64,000 nucleotides of DNA, taken from NCBI RefSeq assembly GCF_900167575.1, contig NZ_FUZP01000001.1:1240001-1304000 (forward strand). Direction: 5' to 3'. Below are positions 25,182 to 33,811 of this stretch, piece after piece. The notes under the pieces were generated by a model. It made no database searches, was not told where the DNA came from, and saw only the letters and a list, made by a program, of their open reading frames with translations. The translations under genes and the position numbers were made by a program. Each line of letters starts with the position of its first letter. The stretch's first letter is position 1. This stretch comes from Okibacterium fritillariae (GTDB lineage: Bacteria; Actinomycetota; Actinomycetes; Actinomycetales; Microbacteriaceae).

Positions 25182-25238
25182 ATGAATACCGACGTTCATG
25201 CGGAATGGCATCGCCATGCACGCGTCCGCTTCCGATAA
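25182..25238 (+). CDS. 18-codon leader ORF ahead of the LuxR-type regulator
   Basis: ATG 25182 to TAA 25238 encodes MNTDVHAEWHRHARVRFR, rich in His and Arg. It has the best ribosome binding site of the region, GGGAGGGGAGG at 25167-25177, whereas the large downstream gene, whose ATG lies 16 bases into this ORF in another frame, has none. Translation of the regulator is therefore probably coupled to, or attenuated by, this leader. The frame of the regulator is closed by TGA at 25183, so it cannot use the same start. Peptide function unknown. Confidence 0.5.
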   Translation: MNTDVHAEWHRHARVRFR

Positions 25239-27891
25239 GACACCCTTCCTCGATCGCGAAGCCGAGATCGACCGCGTACTCGGTACGACTGATGAGCATT
25301 TCGAGCAAGCCATCCTCATCACCGGGCGACCGGGAATCGGTAAGACGCGGCTGCTGGAAGAAGTAGCAGCCCGGGCCGAGGGGCGCACGGCCCTGATCAC
25401 GACGACGGCCGCCGAATCGACGTGGCCCCTCGCGGGCTTCTCTCGCCTGTTCGCAGCGCTCGACGACCCCCGCGCCATCGAGTTCAGCGGGCGTTTCACG
25501 CTGCGCTCGACCGAACCGCAGCAGATGTTCCAGGCCGCACGCGACCTCTTGTCGGTATTGCGGGGCCTGCGGCTCGAACCCATTCTCCTGATGATCGACG
25601 ACGCCGACCTGATGGACCGCGAATCCCTCATGCTGCTCGGCTTCATGGCCGGGCGGTTGGCCGGCACGGGTATCAGGCTCGTCGGTACCGCGCGCCGGGT
25701 GCCGAGCGGCGAGATGTTCCAGGCGGCGACGCGCTTCGAGTTGCCCGCACTCGGGCCCGCGGACTCCTTGGCGCTTCTGCGCGCCACGTGCCCGCCGACG
25801 GCCGACGCGGGGGTGCTCGAAATCGTGTGCGAGCAATCGGGCGGCGTGCCCGCGGCGCTCATCGGCGTGGGCCGGCTCCTGACGCTCGAGCAGTTCGAGG
25901 GCGGCGTGGCCGTGCCGCTGCCCTTGCCGCACACGGCGCGCGTTCTGGAAGACTCGGTGGCCCGCACGGGGGCTCTGGGGCCGCGACAACGGCTCATGTT
26001 GCAGAAGATCTCGCTGCAGGCATCCGCGAATGTCGACGCGCTCACGGCGGATGCGGACGACGCCGAGGTGATCGACGACCTGGTGAACGCCGGTTTCGTG
26101 CGTGTGCGCGATCGAGCCGTCGATATCGCGGACACGCTGCTGCGATCAAGCTTGTATTGGGGCATCGATCCGAAGGTGCGGCGGGTGCTGCATGCGGAGT
26201 TGGCCCAGACGGCCGTCGACCACGCGCCTGAGGTCGCCGTGTGGCACGCGAGCTATACGACGGCCGAGGACGAAGACGCCGCCCGTGAGCTTTTCGACGC
26301 GGCTGCCGCGTTCGAGCGGTCGGGGCGGCGGTCGACGGCGGTCGAATACGCGGAACGGGCCATCGCGGTGGCGCCGACCCGGAACGAACTCCTCGGCCAT
26401 GTGCTCGACCTGGTGGACGCGTTCTTCCGCCACGGAGAAGTGACGTTGGCCCAGCGTTACCTGATGCATGCTCAGCTCGGGGAGGACAGAGCGACGGGAG
26501 CCTTCGTTCTCGCCGAGATACGGGCCGCCGTCGACTACACGGCGACGGGCATCGTTCCCGAACACGAGATCGACACCGCCGTGGCGGTGCACGGCCCGCG
26601 CAACCGCACGGGGGCCACGCGGTTGCTGATCGACGCGGCCTACTGGCACACCGAGCGTCGAGACTTCGTGTCGGCGCGGCGCGCAATCGGTCGAGCCGAC
26701 GTCGGTCCGACCTCCAGCACGGCCGAGCAGGTGTTGCGCGACGCCCTCGTGGCCTTGATCGACTCCTACGACCGACCCCAGAACCTGCAGGTCGTCGACG
26801 CCGACACGATTCCCCTGCGGCTGCTTCTGCTCGCGGCCGACACGGCGAGCATGTCCGAGGAATACGCCCAGGCGCGCCGCCTCTACGCGGTCGGACTCGC
26901 GCGTCTCGACGACGAGAATACGCTGTGGCGGGAGGCGGTGTGGTTCCGCTCCGTCGTGAACGAGATCCGCGCCGGAACCATGAAACGTGCCCGCGAAGCC
27001 TACGCGGAATGGCACCGCACGCAGGTGGCGGCACCGCACCTGGGCGCGCGTGCATCCCGCATCCAGTTGCGCGCCTGGTATGCGCTGAGTACGGGCGAAT
27101 ACGAGACCGCCGACACCCTCTTCGCCGCGGCCATCGACCGCGCGACCGTGGAAGGCAACATGGCGGTCTCGGCGATCAGCTCGGCCATCCTCGGAACCCT
27201 CGCCCTGGCGCAAAAGCGGTACGAACATGCCCGCCGGCTGCTCGACGACGCCGATGCGACCAGCAACGCCATGCCGAACCCGGCGATCGTGCGGCACCTG
27301 CCGGATCTCGCGCTCGCCGAGGTGTTGACGGGCCACCGGACGGCGGCCGAACGCACGCTGGCGCGACTCGAGGCGGCCGAGGCGCAGCATCCGAGCCGCT
27401 GGATCGAGCTGTCCATCCCGCTCGTCCGCGCCATTGTCGCGCCCGCCGACACGAGCCTGCCGCTGTTCCGCGAGGCGATCGCCACCTTCCGCGACGATGA
27501 CTCCCGGTATCTGCTGGCGCGCACGTGGGAGATGCTGGCCGGTCGCCAATTCGAGCGCGGCGACGTCGACGAGGCCGCGCATTCGCACGCCACCGCCCGG
27601 GCCATCTATCAGGCTGCGGGAGCGAACGCCTGGATCGGAGCCGCGCCGCCCGCCGCTGCGACGCCTGGGGCTCCAGCGCCCTCGGCCAATCGTTCCGAAA
27701 CCGCGGCGGTCCTCGACACGCTCAACGAGGACGAACGTCAGGTGGTCGACCTCGTGCTGAAGGGCCTGCGCAACAAGGAGATCGCTGCGACGCTGTACGT
27801 GTCGGTGCGGACGGTCGAGCTGCGGCTCACGCGCGTGTATCGCAAGGCGGGGGCGCGGTCGCGATCGCATCTGGTGGCGCTGCTCAACTGA
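25198..27891 (+). CDS. Large ATP-binding LuxR-family (LAL/MalT-like) transcriptional regulator
   Basis: 897-residue STAND-type regulator. N-terminal AAA ATPase: Walker A GRPGIGKT (about residues 42-49) and Walker B PILLMIDDADLMD (about 131-143). The middle 500 residues are helical and Ala-rich, like TPR-type sensor repeats. The C-terminus is a LuxR HTH: LNEDERQVVDLVLKGLRNKEIAATLYVSVRTVELRLTRVYRKAGARSRSHLVALL. Such proteins bind ATP and an inducer, oligomerise and activate promoters, often at direct repeats. ATG 25198 or 25216; neither has a ribosome binding site. Its last eight bases overlap the convergent polysaccharide synthase gene, so it likely controls the adjacent island. Confidence 0.9.
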   Translation: MRNGIAMHASASDKTPFLDREAEIDRVLGTTDEHFEQAILITGRPGIGKTRLLEEVAARAEGRTALITTTAAESTWPLAGFSRLFAALDDPRAIEFSGRFTLRSTEPQQMFQAARDLLSVLRGLRLEPILLMIDDADLMDRESLMLLGFMAGRLAGTGIRLVGTARRVPSGEMFQAATRFELPALGPADSLALLRATCPPTADAGVLEIVCEQSGGVPAALIGVGRLLTLEQFEGGVAVPLPLPHTARVLEDSVARTGALGPRQRLMLQKISLQASANVDALTADADDAEVIDDLVNAGFVRVRDRAVDIADTLLRSSLYWGIDPKVRRVLHAELAQTAVDHAPEVAVWHASYTTAEDEDAARELFDAAAAFERSGRRSTAVEYAERAIAVAPTRNELLGHVLDLVDAFFRHGEVTLAQRYLMHAQLGEDRATGAFVLAEIRAAVDYTATGIVPEHEIDTAVAVHGPRNRTGATRLLIDAAYWHTERRDFVSARRAIGRADVGPTSSTAEQVLRDALVALIDSYDRPQNLQVVDADTIPLRLLLLAADTASMSEEYAQARRLYAVGLARLDDENTLWREAVWFRSVVNEIRAGTMKRAREAYAEWHRTQVAAPHLGARASRIQLRAWYALSTGEYETADTLFAAAIDRATVEGNMAVSAISSAILGTLALAQKRYEHARRLLDDADATSNAMPNPAIVRHLPDLALAEVLTGHRTAAERTLARLEAAEAQHPSRWIELSIPLVRAIVAPADTSLPLFREAIATFRDDDSRYLLARTWEMLAGRQFERGDVDEAAHSHATARAIYQAAGANAWIGAAPPAAATPGAPAPSANRSETAAVLDTLNEDERQVVDLVLKGLRNKEIAATLYVSVRTVELRLTRVYRKAGARSRSHLVALLN

Positions 27892-29188
27892 CCACGCTGG
27901 ATGTCGCCCGGCGCGTGGGGCTCTGCCAGACGCCCGTCGAGGTGCCCGACCGCGCCTGCACGAACGCGCGCAGACACAACCAGGCGTCGAGGATGCGTAG
28001 CGGGGGATAGGCGAGGCCGAGCACGAGGTATCCTGGGCGCTTCGCGACGACCGCCGCGATGAGCGTGAGCGCGTAGTCGGGCAGGACGACGCCCAACAGG
28101 AGGGCGAGCGGAGGGGCGACGGTCGCGACATCCACGAGTGCGCCCGTCGTGACGAGACCCGCGGCCTCGAGACCCCACCCGAGCGTCGATACGACCAGCA
28201 GGGGCACCAGCGCCACCATCACGATGCTCGAAATGGCGAGCTCGCTCACGAAGAGCGCCAGCGCGGCCCAGAATCGGTTGAGGCGGGGTTTGTGCCGCAG
28301 CAGCGTCTGCCAGAAACCGAGGTTCCATCGCCGCACCTGCTTGATGTAGTCGCGCAGCGTGTCAGGGTCCTGCGTGTGCGCGATCGACGCGAACGGATGG
28401 AACGCGATGCGGCCGAGTTTCTTGGCGTGCACCTCGAAGGTCATGTTGTAGTCCTCGATGGTCAGCCCCTCGGCGGCGATATCGATGTGGGCCAGGATGC
28501 GTGAGCGATACATGCTCGCAAACCCGGGCACGATCGCCACGGCGTCGGCGTGCCGGGCGGCCTGCCCAAACTTGTGCAGGAACTGCATCGCGATGTAGAC
28601 GCGTTCGCGGTAGGAGGTGAGGATGCGGGCCTCGAGCCCCTGCCTCGGGCCGTCGAGCAGGGTCGTCGCACGCCCGGCCACGGCGACGACGTCGGGGGAG
28701 TCGAACAACGCGAGGCCCGTTTCGAAATAGTTGTCGGCCAGGCGCGTGTCGGCGTCGAGCAGCATGACGACATCGAATCGGCCCGCGAGGTCGAAGTACT
28801 CGAGGGCCGCGACGATGGCGCCCGCCTTGCCGCGGTTCGGGTTGAGGTCGTAGACGTTGGCGCCGGCGGCCCGGGCCAGCTCGACGGTGCGATCGGACGA
28901 GCCATCCGACACCACGAAGATCTGGTAGGGCGGGATGAGCCGACCAGCGGCCCGCAGCGTCTCCTCGATCACCGTTTCCTCGTTGTGGGCCGCGATGACC
29001 ACGGCGACATCGGAGCGTGTCGGACGGTGGCTGAGGGCATCCGCGGGGAAGATCTTGCCGCTGTGGCGACGACGGCGCACGCGCAGGGCACGCGTGGCCT
29101 CGACGGCGATGCGGCTGAGGCCCGCGACCGTCCACACGAGCGTGTTCAGGCCGATGGTGAAGAACACCACGATGGCGAAGGTGAGCAC
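27884..29188 (-). CDS. Membrane GT2 polysaccharide synthase (PgaC/NodC/hyaluronan-synthase-like)
   Basis: 434-residue processive beta-glycosyltransferase. One N-terminal span, a cytosolic GT-A domain with VVIAAHNEETVIEETL, VVSDGSSDRT (about 93), VVMLLDADTRL (DxD, about 141), a GLTIEDYNMTFE acceptor Asp (about 242) and the processivity motif QVRRW (about 285), then three or four C-terminal spans. This set builds and extrudes polymers such as poly-GlcNAc, chitin oligomers or hyaluronan. GTG 29188 has TTGGAG seven bases upstream. It diverges from a precursor-supply operon, consistent with one exopolysaccharide system. Confidence 0.88.
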   Translation of the reverse strand: MLTFAIVVFFTIGLNTLVWTVAGLSRIAVEATRALRVRRRRHSGKIFPADALSHRPTRSDVAVVIAAHNEETVIEETLRAAGRLIPPYQIFVVSDGSSDRTVELARAAGANVYDLNPNRGKAGAIVAALEYFDLAGRFDVVMLLDADTRLADNYFETGLALFDSPDVVAVAGRATTLLDGPRQGLEARILTSYRERVYIAMQFLHKFGQAARHADAVAIVPGFASMYRSRILAHIDIAAEGLTIEDYNMTFEVHAKKLGRIAFHPFASIAHTQDPDTLRDYIKQVRRWNLGFWQTLLRHKPRLNRFWAALALFVSELAISSIVMVALVPLLVVSTLGWGLEAAGLVTTGALVDVATVAPPLALLLGVVLPDYALTLIAAVVAKRPGYLVLGLAYPPLRILDAWLCLRAFVQARSGTSTGVWQSPTRRATSSVVS

Positions 29189-29528
29189 GGATCTCCAAGA
29201 GTTGAGGGCTGTTCACTTCGACGGTAAACGGATGTCGGCGACTCGAACCCGCACGCAGCCGCAGAGTCACTGCGGAAAACCGCATGGGCCGCCGGAAACC
29301 CGCATCGGGGTCGGCGGTCCGCCGCGTTAACCGCACCCTTGGCGAAAAGCGTTGACCACCGGGCCATCCCCGGCGGATCGTGGCACCAGGCAACCCGGAC
29401 TCTCACCCTGGACGGACTGCTCACCCGACACACGATCCGGCCCGAACCGCGATCGTGCCGCAGGGCCCCCGATCTCCTGAACCCGGATCGGTGTGCCGTG
29501 CGGTACTGCCACATACCCAGGAGAACCC
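29189..29528. promoter_or_regulatory. 340-bp divergent control region of the exopolysaccharide genes
   Basis: No gene was found between the synthase and the dehydrogenase. The region carries a pair of 13-bp direct repeats (listed separately), a related TTAACCGCAC at 29327-29336 and, close to the dehydrogenase, AGGAG eight bases before ATG 29529. No confident -10/-35 pair could be chosen. Confidence 0.5.
29273..29305 (+). repeat. 13-bp direct repeats CGGAAAACCGCAT / CGGAAACCCGCAT
   Basis: Copies at 29273-29285 and 29293-29305 differ at one base and start exactly 20 bp apart. They are candidate binding sites for the regulator of the divergent operons; they do not resemble the repeats before the LuxR-type gene. 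Confidence 0.5.
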
Positions 29529-30887
29529 ATGTCTACTCTCACGACGACCCGCACCGCAGATCACCCGGAAGAACCCGACAACCGCCCGGAATGGATCTTC
29601 AGCCAGACCCCATCGAAACCCCACGCGACGTTCGATTACGACCTCGCCATCGTGGGTCTCGGCTACGTCGGCCTGCCGACGGCCCTCGCCTATCACCACG
29701 GGGGCAGCCGCGTGCTCGCCCTCGACGTCTCCGAACGCCGGCTCGACGACATCCGCGGCCACCGCGCCGACCTCGTCGAAGCAGACCGACACCGGCTCGA
29801 CGTCGCCGAGAACGACGAACGCTTCCACCTGACGAGCGACCCCGCCATGCTGGCGAAGGCCCGCGCCATCATCATCTGCGTGCCGACGCCCGTCGACCGG
29901 CACCTCATCCCCGACCTCACCATCCTGAAGAGCGCGTGCGACATGGTCGTGGCGCGGGCCGTGCCGGGGCAGCTCGTCATGCTCACGTCGACCACCTACG
30001 TCGGCTGCACCGAGGACTTCGTGCAGAAGCCCCTCGAGGCCCGCGGATTCCGCATCGGCGTCGACGCCTACGTGTCCTTCAGCGCCGAACGCATCGACCC
30101 GGGCAACGAACGCTTCGACCACGACGATGTGCCCCGCGTGATCGGCGGCGCGACGCCCGAGTGCGAAGAGGAAGCCGTGCGCGTCGTCTCGCGCTACACC
30201 ACCAACATCCACCGCGTCTCGTCGGTTGCCGCCGCCGAGATGACCAAGCTGTTGGAGAATACGTTTCGCGCCGTCAACATCGCCCTGGCCAACGAGTTCG
30301 CGGACATCTGCTCGACGCTCGACATCGACGTGACCGAGGTGATCGACGCCGCGGCGACCAAGCCCTACGGTTTCATGCCGTTCTACCCCGGCCCCGGCGT
30401 CGGCGGCCACTGCATCCCGTGCGATCCGCACTACCTGCTGTGGCAGCTGCGTGAGCAACGCGTCAATGCTCCGCTCATCACGCAGGCCATGACCGAGATC
30501 GCCTCACGGCCTGGCCGCATCGTCGACGGCGCCCGCGACGTGCTGGCCCGCGGCGGTATCGCTTTAGCCAATGCCCGCATCCTCGTGGTCGGCATCGCCT
30601 ACAAACCGGATGTCTCCGACCTGCGCGAATCGCCCGCCATCGAGATCCTCTCGGGTCTGGCCGAGCACGGCGCGACGGTCGGCTTCGTCGACAACCACTT
30701 CGCCGGTGTACGCCTGCCCGACGGCCGATTGGTGGACGCCGTCATCGACGCCGCCGGCTTCGACGCCGACCTCATCCTGCTGCACACCAAGCACACGGGC
30801 ACGGACCTGACCTGGGTGCGCACCGACCAACTCGTGCTGGATGCCACCTACCGCGACAGCGAGCTGGCCCAGAGCCGCGTCATCTGA
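29529..30887 (+). CDS. UDP-N-acetylhexosamine 6-dehydrogenase (WbpA/WecC-like)
   Basis: 452-residue NAD-dependent UDP-sugar dehydrogenase oxidising C6 of a UDP-sugar to the uronic acid. A 38-residue polar N-terminal extension precedes the Rossmann start AIVGLGYVGLPTA (about 41-53). SAERIDPG, the EMTKLLENTFRAVNIALANE helix and FYPGPGVGGHCIPCDPHYL, with the catalytic Cys, follow. PFYPGPGxGGHCIPxDP is characteristic of UDP-GlcNAc/ManNAc dehydrogenases rather than UDP-glucose dehydrogenases. ATG 29529 follows AGGAG. It would supply an aminosugar uronic acid for the polymer made by the synthase opposite. Confidence 0.87.
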   Translation: MSTLTTTRTADHPEEPDNRPEWIFSQTPSKPHATFDYDLAIVGLGYVGLPTALAYHHGGSRVLALDVSERRLDDIRGHRADLVEADRHRLDVAENDERFHLTSDPAMLAKARAIIICVPTPVDRHLIPDLTILKSACDMVVARAVPGQLVMLTSTTYVGCTEDFVQKPLEARGFRIGVDAYVSFSAERIDPGNERFDHDDVPRVIGGATPECEEEAVRVVSRYTTNIHRVSSVAAAEMTKLLENTFRAVNIALANEFADICSTLDIDVTEVIDAAATKPYGFMPFYPGPGVGGHCIPCDPHYLLWQLREQRVNAPLITQAMTEIASRPGRIVDGARDVLARGGIALANARILVVGIAYKPDVSDLRESPAIEILSGLAEHGATVGFVDNHFAGVRLPDGRLVDAVIDAAGFDADLILLHTKHTGTDLTWVRTDQLVLDATYRDSELAQSRVI

Positions 30888-30947
30888 CGCGCGCCGCACC
30901 CGCACCACCCACCGACTTTTTTTGCAGCGCTTGAGGGGAACAGAATC

Positions 30948-32000
30948 ATGAGAAGTGTCATCACCGGAGGCGCCGGTTTCATCGGCAGCCACCTCGTCGA
31001 ATATCTGCTTGCGGCCGGCGACGACGTCGTCGTGCTGGACGACATGTCGACGGGAGCGCCGCGCAACCTGCTGGGCGCGCTCGCCGACCCGAAACTCCGC
31101 CTGGTGCAGGGTTCCATCCTCGATCGTTCGGTGGTCGAGGACACCATCCGCGGAGCCGACCGGGTGTTCCACCTTGCAGCCGCCGTAGGGGTCAGGCTCA
31201 TCGTGGAACACCCGCTGTCGAGCCTGCGCACCAACATCCACGGCACGGAGAACGTGCTGGACGCCTGCCTCGCCAACAACGCGAAGCTGCTGCTGGTGTC
31301 GACGAGCGAGGTGTACGGCAAGAACACGGCCGACAAGCTCTCGGAGGACTCGGATCGTGTGCTCGGGTCGGCGCTCACCTCGCGCTGGACCTACGCGGCC
31401 TCGAAGGGCATCGACGAAGCCTTCGCCCACGCCTATCACACGCAATACGGCCTGCAGGTGGCCATCGTGCGCCCGTTCAACACGGTCGGTCCGCGCCAGA
31501 CCGGGCGCTACGGCATGGTCGTGCCGAACCTCGTCGGCCAGGCGCTGCGCGGCGAACCGCTCACGGTTTTCGGCGACGGGCAGCAGACCCGCTGCTTCTC
31601 CTACGTGGGGGATGTCGTGCCCGCCCTGGTGCGCATCGCCGAGGCCCCCGCGGCCGTCGGCCGGGCGTTCAACCTGGGCGGCGCCGAGGAGATCTCGATC
31701 GAACAGCTGGCCCTCCGCGCCCTGCGCGTGACCGGTTCGTCGAGCAGCATCACCTACGTCCCCTACGAGGAGGCCTACTCCGAGGGCTTCGAGGACATGC
31801 GGCGCCGCGTGCCCGACAACGCGGCGGCGTTCGACCTGGTCGGTTTCGTTCCTCGGACCACGCTCGACGAGACGCTCGCGCATGTCGCTGCGGCGATCGC
31901 CGAGACCACCAAGGCCGACCGTCAGCGTTCGGCCATCGTCGACCCCACCAAGGGCGGCGCCCGCGTCGCCGAGGTGGCGCAGGCCGGATGGGCACGCTGA
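30948..32000 (+). CDS. NAD-dependent SDR epimerase/dehydratase acting on a UDP-sugar
   Basis: 350-residue extended SDR. TGGAGFIGSH (residues 6-15) binds NAD, DDMSTG follows strand 2, STSEVYG supplies Ser and WTYAASK the catalytic Tyr-x3-Lys (about 151-157); RPFNTVGPRQ and GDGQQTRCFSYVGD bind the nucleotide sugar. The pattern is that of UDP-uronate 4-epimerases/decarboxylases. GAGGGG lies nine bases before ATG 30948. The stop overlaps the glmS start by one base (TGATG). With the preceding gene it probably converts a UDP-uronic acid to its epimer. Confidence 0.85.
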   Translation: MRSVITGGAGFIGSHLVEYLLAAGDDVVVLDDMSTGAPRNLLGALADPKLRLVQGSILDRSVVEDTIRGADRVFHLAAAVGVRLIVEHPLSSLRTNIHGTENVLDACLANNAKLLLVSTSEVYGKNTADKLSEDSDRVLGSALTSRWTYAASKGIDEAFAHAYHTQYGLQVAIVRPFNTVGPRQTGRYGMVVPNLVGQALRGEPLTVFGDGQQTRCFSYVGDVVPALVRIAEAPAAVGRAFNLGGAEEISIEQLALRALRVTGSSSSITYVPYEEAYSEGFEDMRRRVPDNAAAFDLVGFVPRTTLDETLAHVAAAIAETTKADRQRSAIVDPTKGGARVAEVAQAGWAR

Positions 32001-33811
32001 TGTGCGGCATCGTGGCCGCGCGCGTCGACGGCGGCGCGGCACCGTACCTTCTCCGCGCCCTCACTCTCCTCGAATACCGGGGCTATGACTCCGCCGGTGT
32101 GGCCATCGTGACGGAGGATGCCTCGACCGCTGTCATCCGTTCCGTTGGTCGCGTCGGCGGTCTGACGACGGATGTCGCGGCCTGGTCGGGTGCGCCCCTC
32201 ACCGGTCTCGGCATCGGCCACACCCGCTGGGCGACGCACGGCGCCGTGACGACCGGCAACGCGCATCCGCATCGGGATTGCACGGGACGCATCAGCGTGG
32301 CCCACAACGGCATCATCGAGAACCACCGCGCCCTGCGGCAGGAGCTCGAGGCCGACGGCCACGCCTTCGCGTCGGACGTCGACTCGGAGGTCGTGTGCCA
32401 CCTCATCGAGGACCACCTCGAGTCATCGGGTGACCTGCTGCGCTCGGTGCATGCGGCGACCCGTCGGCTCGAGGGCTCGTGGGCGCTCGTCGTGACGGAT
32501 GCCGACACGGGCCGCCTCGTCGCGGCCGCCCACCATTCACCCCTGATCGTCGCCTCGTCGGCGATCGGAGATTTCGTCACCAGTGATATCGGCGCCATCG
32601 CCGACTGGGTCGACGAGTACCGGACCCTCGTCGACGGCGACATCGTCGAACTCGCCGACGAGCTGGTCTGGACCCGAGACGGACAGAGGACGGCCGCCCC
32701 CCAGGCCGCCCTCTGTCCCTTCACCTCGGCGGCGCTCGAACGTGGATCGCACGCCGACTACATGGCGAAGGAGATCGACGAGCAGCCCGCCATCGCGGCG
32801 CGCATCCTCGACGATCTGGTGCCCCACATCGCCGACGGCTCGCTGTGGCGGTCGCTCGAGGCGCCCGCCTTCGAACGCATCGCCGTGCTCGGCTGCGGCA
32901 CATCGCTGAATGCCGGGCGCGTCATCGCTCGCGCGTTCGGCGCCCTGGGCGGCATCCCGACGGTTTCGGTTGTGGCGTCGGAGGCATCCGAAACGATCCT
33001 CGACCCGGGCACCCTCATTCTGGCGCTCAGCCAATCGGGTGAGACGGCCGACATCCTGCGGGCGCTCGATCAGCTCGAACCCGTTTCGGCGGGGCTCGTG
33101 GCCGTGACGAACAACCCGGCGTCGAGCGTCGCCCGTCGGGCCGCGAGCGTCGTCGATTGCAACGCCGGGCCCGAGATCGGCGTCGCTGCCACCAAGACCT
33201 TCGTCGCCCAGGTGATCACGGGTGTGGCGGTCGCGGTATCGGCGCTCGTGGCGACGGGCCGCATCGACCGATCGCGCGCGGCCGATCTGACCGACGATCT
33301 GCGCCGGCTGCCCGATCTGCTGGCTCAGGCCCTCGAGGTCTCGAAGGGTGTCGTCCCCGGCATCGTCGACGAGGTCCTCGACCGGTCGGGCTTCATCTTC
33401 CTCGGCCGTGGCCCCGGTGTCGTCTTCGCCGAGGAGGGCGCCTTGAAGTTGAAGGAGATCAGCTATCGCTGGGCCGAGCACTATCCGGCGGGCGAGCTGA
33501 AACACGGCCCCCTGGCGCTCGTCGACCAGGGCACACCCGTGATCGTCGTCGACAACGGCGACCCGCGGCTCGCGTCGAATCTCTCGGAGGTCGCGGCGCG
33601 CGGCGGCCGGGTCATCACCATCGGTGGCGCGGGCAGCACCATCCCCGCCGTCGGCATGAGCATGAGCCGACCGCTCGTCGGCGGCATGGATCGCTGGGGC
33701 CCGCTCGAGGCGGTGGTGCCGCTGCAGCTCTTCGCCCGCGAATTGGCCCTGCGGCTCGGACTCGACGTCGATAAACCGCGCAACCTCGCGAAGTCGGTGA
33801 CGGTCGAATGA
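32000..33811 (+). CDS. glmS: Glutamine:fructose-6-phosphate aminotransferase (isomerising)
   Basis: 603-residue enzyme making glucosamine-6-phosphate, the first step to UDP-GlcNAc. The start at 32000 is fixed by the obligatory N-terminal nucleophile Cys (MCGIVAA); a longer frame from 31988 would bury it. The glutaminase half has HTRWATHG and HNGIIENH; two SIS domains contain CGTSLNAG and LSQSGETADIL; the C-terminus ends KSVTVE as in the family. Lying inside a polysaccharide operon it may be a dedicated copy that boosts GlcNAc supply; whether another glmS exists elsewhere is not visible here. Confidence 0.95.
   Translation: MCGIVAARVDGGAAPYLLRALTLLEYRGYDSAGVAIVTEDASTAVIRSVGRVGGLTTDVAAWSGAPLTGLGIGHTRWATHGAVTTGNAHPHRDCTGRISVAHNGIIENHRALRQELEADGHAFASDVDSEVVCHLIEDHLESSGDLLRSVHAATRRLEGSWALVVTDADTGRLVAAAHHSPLIVASSAIGDFVTSDIGAIADWVDEYRTLVDGDIVELADELVWTRDGQRTAAPQAALCPFTSAALERGSHADYMAKEIDEQPAIAARILDDLVPHIADGSLWRSLEAPAFERIAVLGCGTSLNAGRVIARAFGALGGIPTVSVVASEASETILDPGTLILALSQSGETADILRALDQLEPVSAGLVAVTNNPASSVARRAASVVDCNAGPEIGVAATKTFVAQVITGVAVAVSALVATGRIDRSRAADLTDDLRRLPDLLAQALEVSKGVVPGIVDEVLDRSGFIFLGRGPGVVFAEEGALKLKEISYRWAEHYPAGELKHGPLALVDQGTPVIVVDNGDPRLASNLSEVAARGGRVITIGGAGSTIPAVGMSMSRPLVGGMDRWGPLEAVVPLQLFARELALRLGLDVDKPRNLAKSVTVE

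Noticed and set aside
26146-28131. Long minus-strand open frame antisense to the LuxR-type regulator
   Set aside because: Mirror of GC-rich codons; no family motif and it covers a gene with Walker and HTH motifs.
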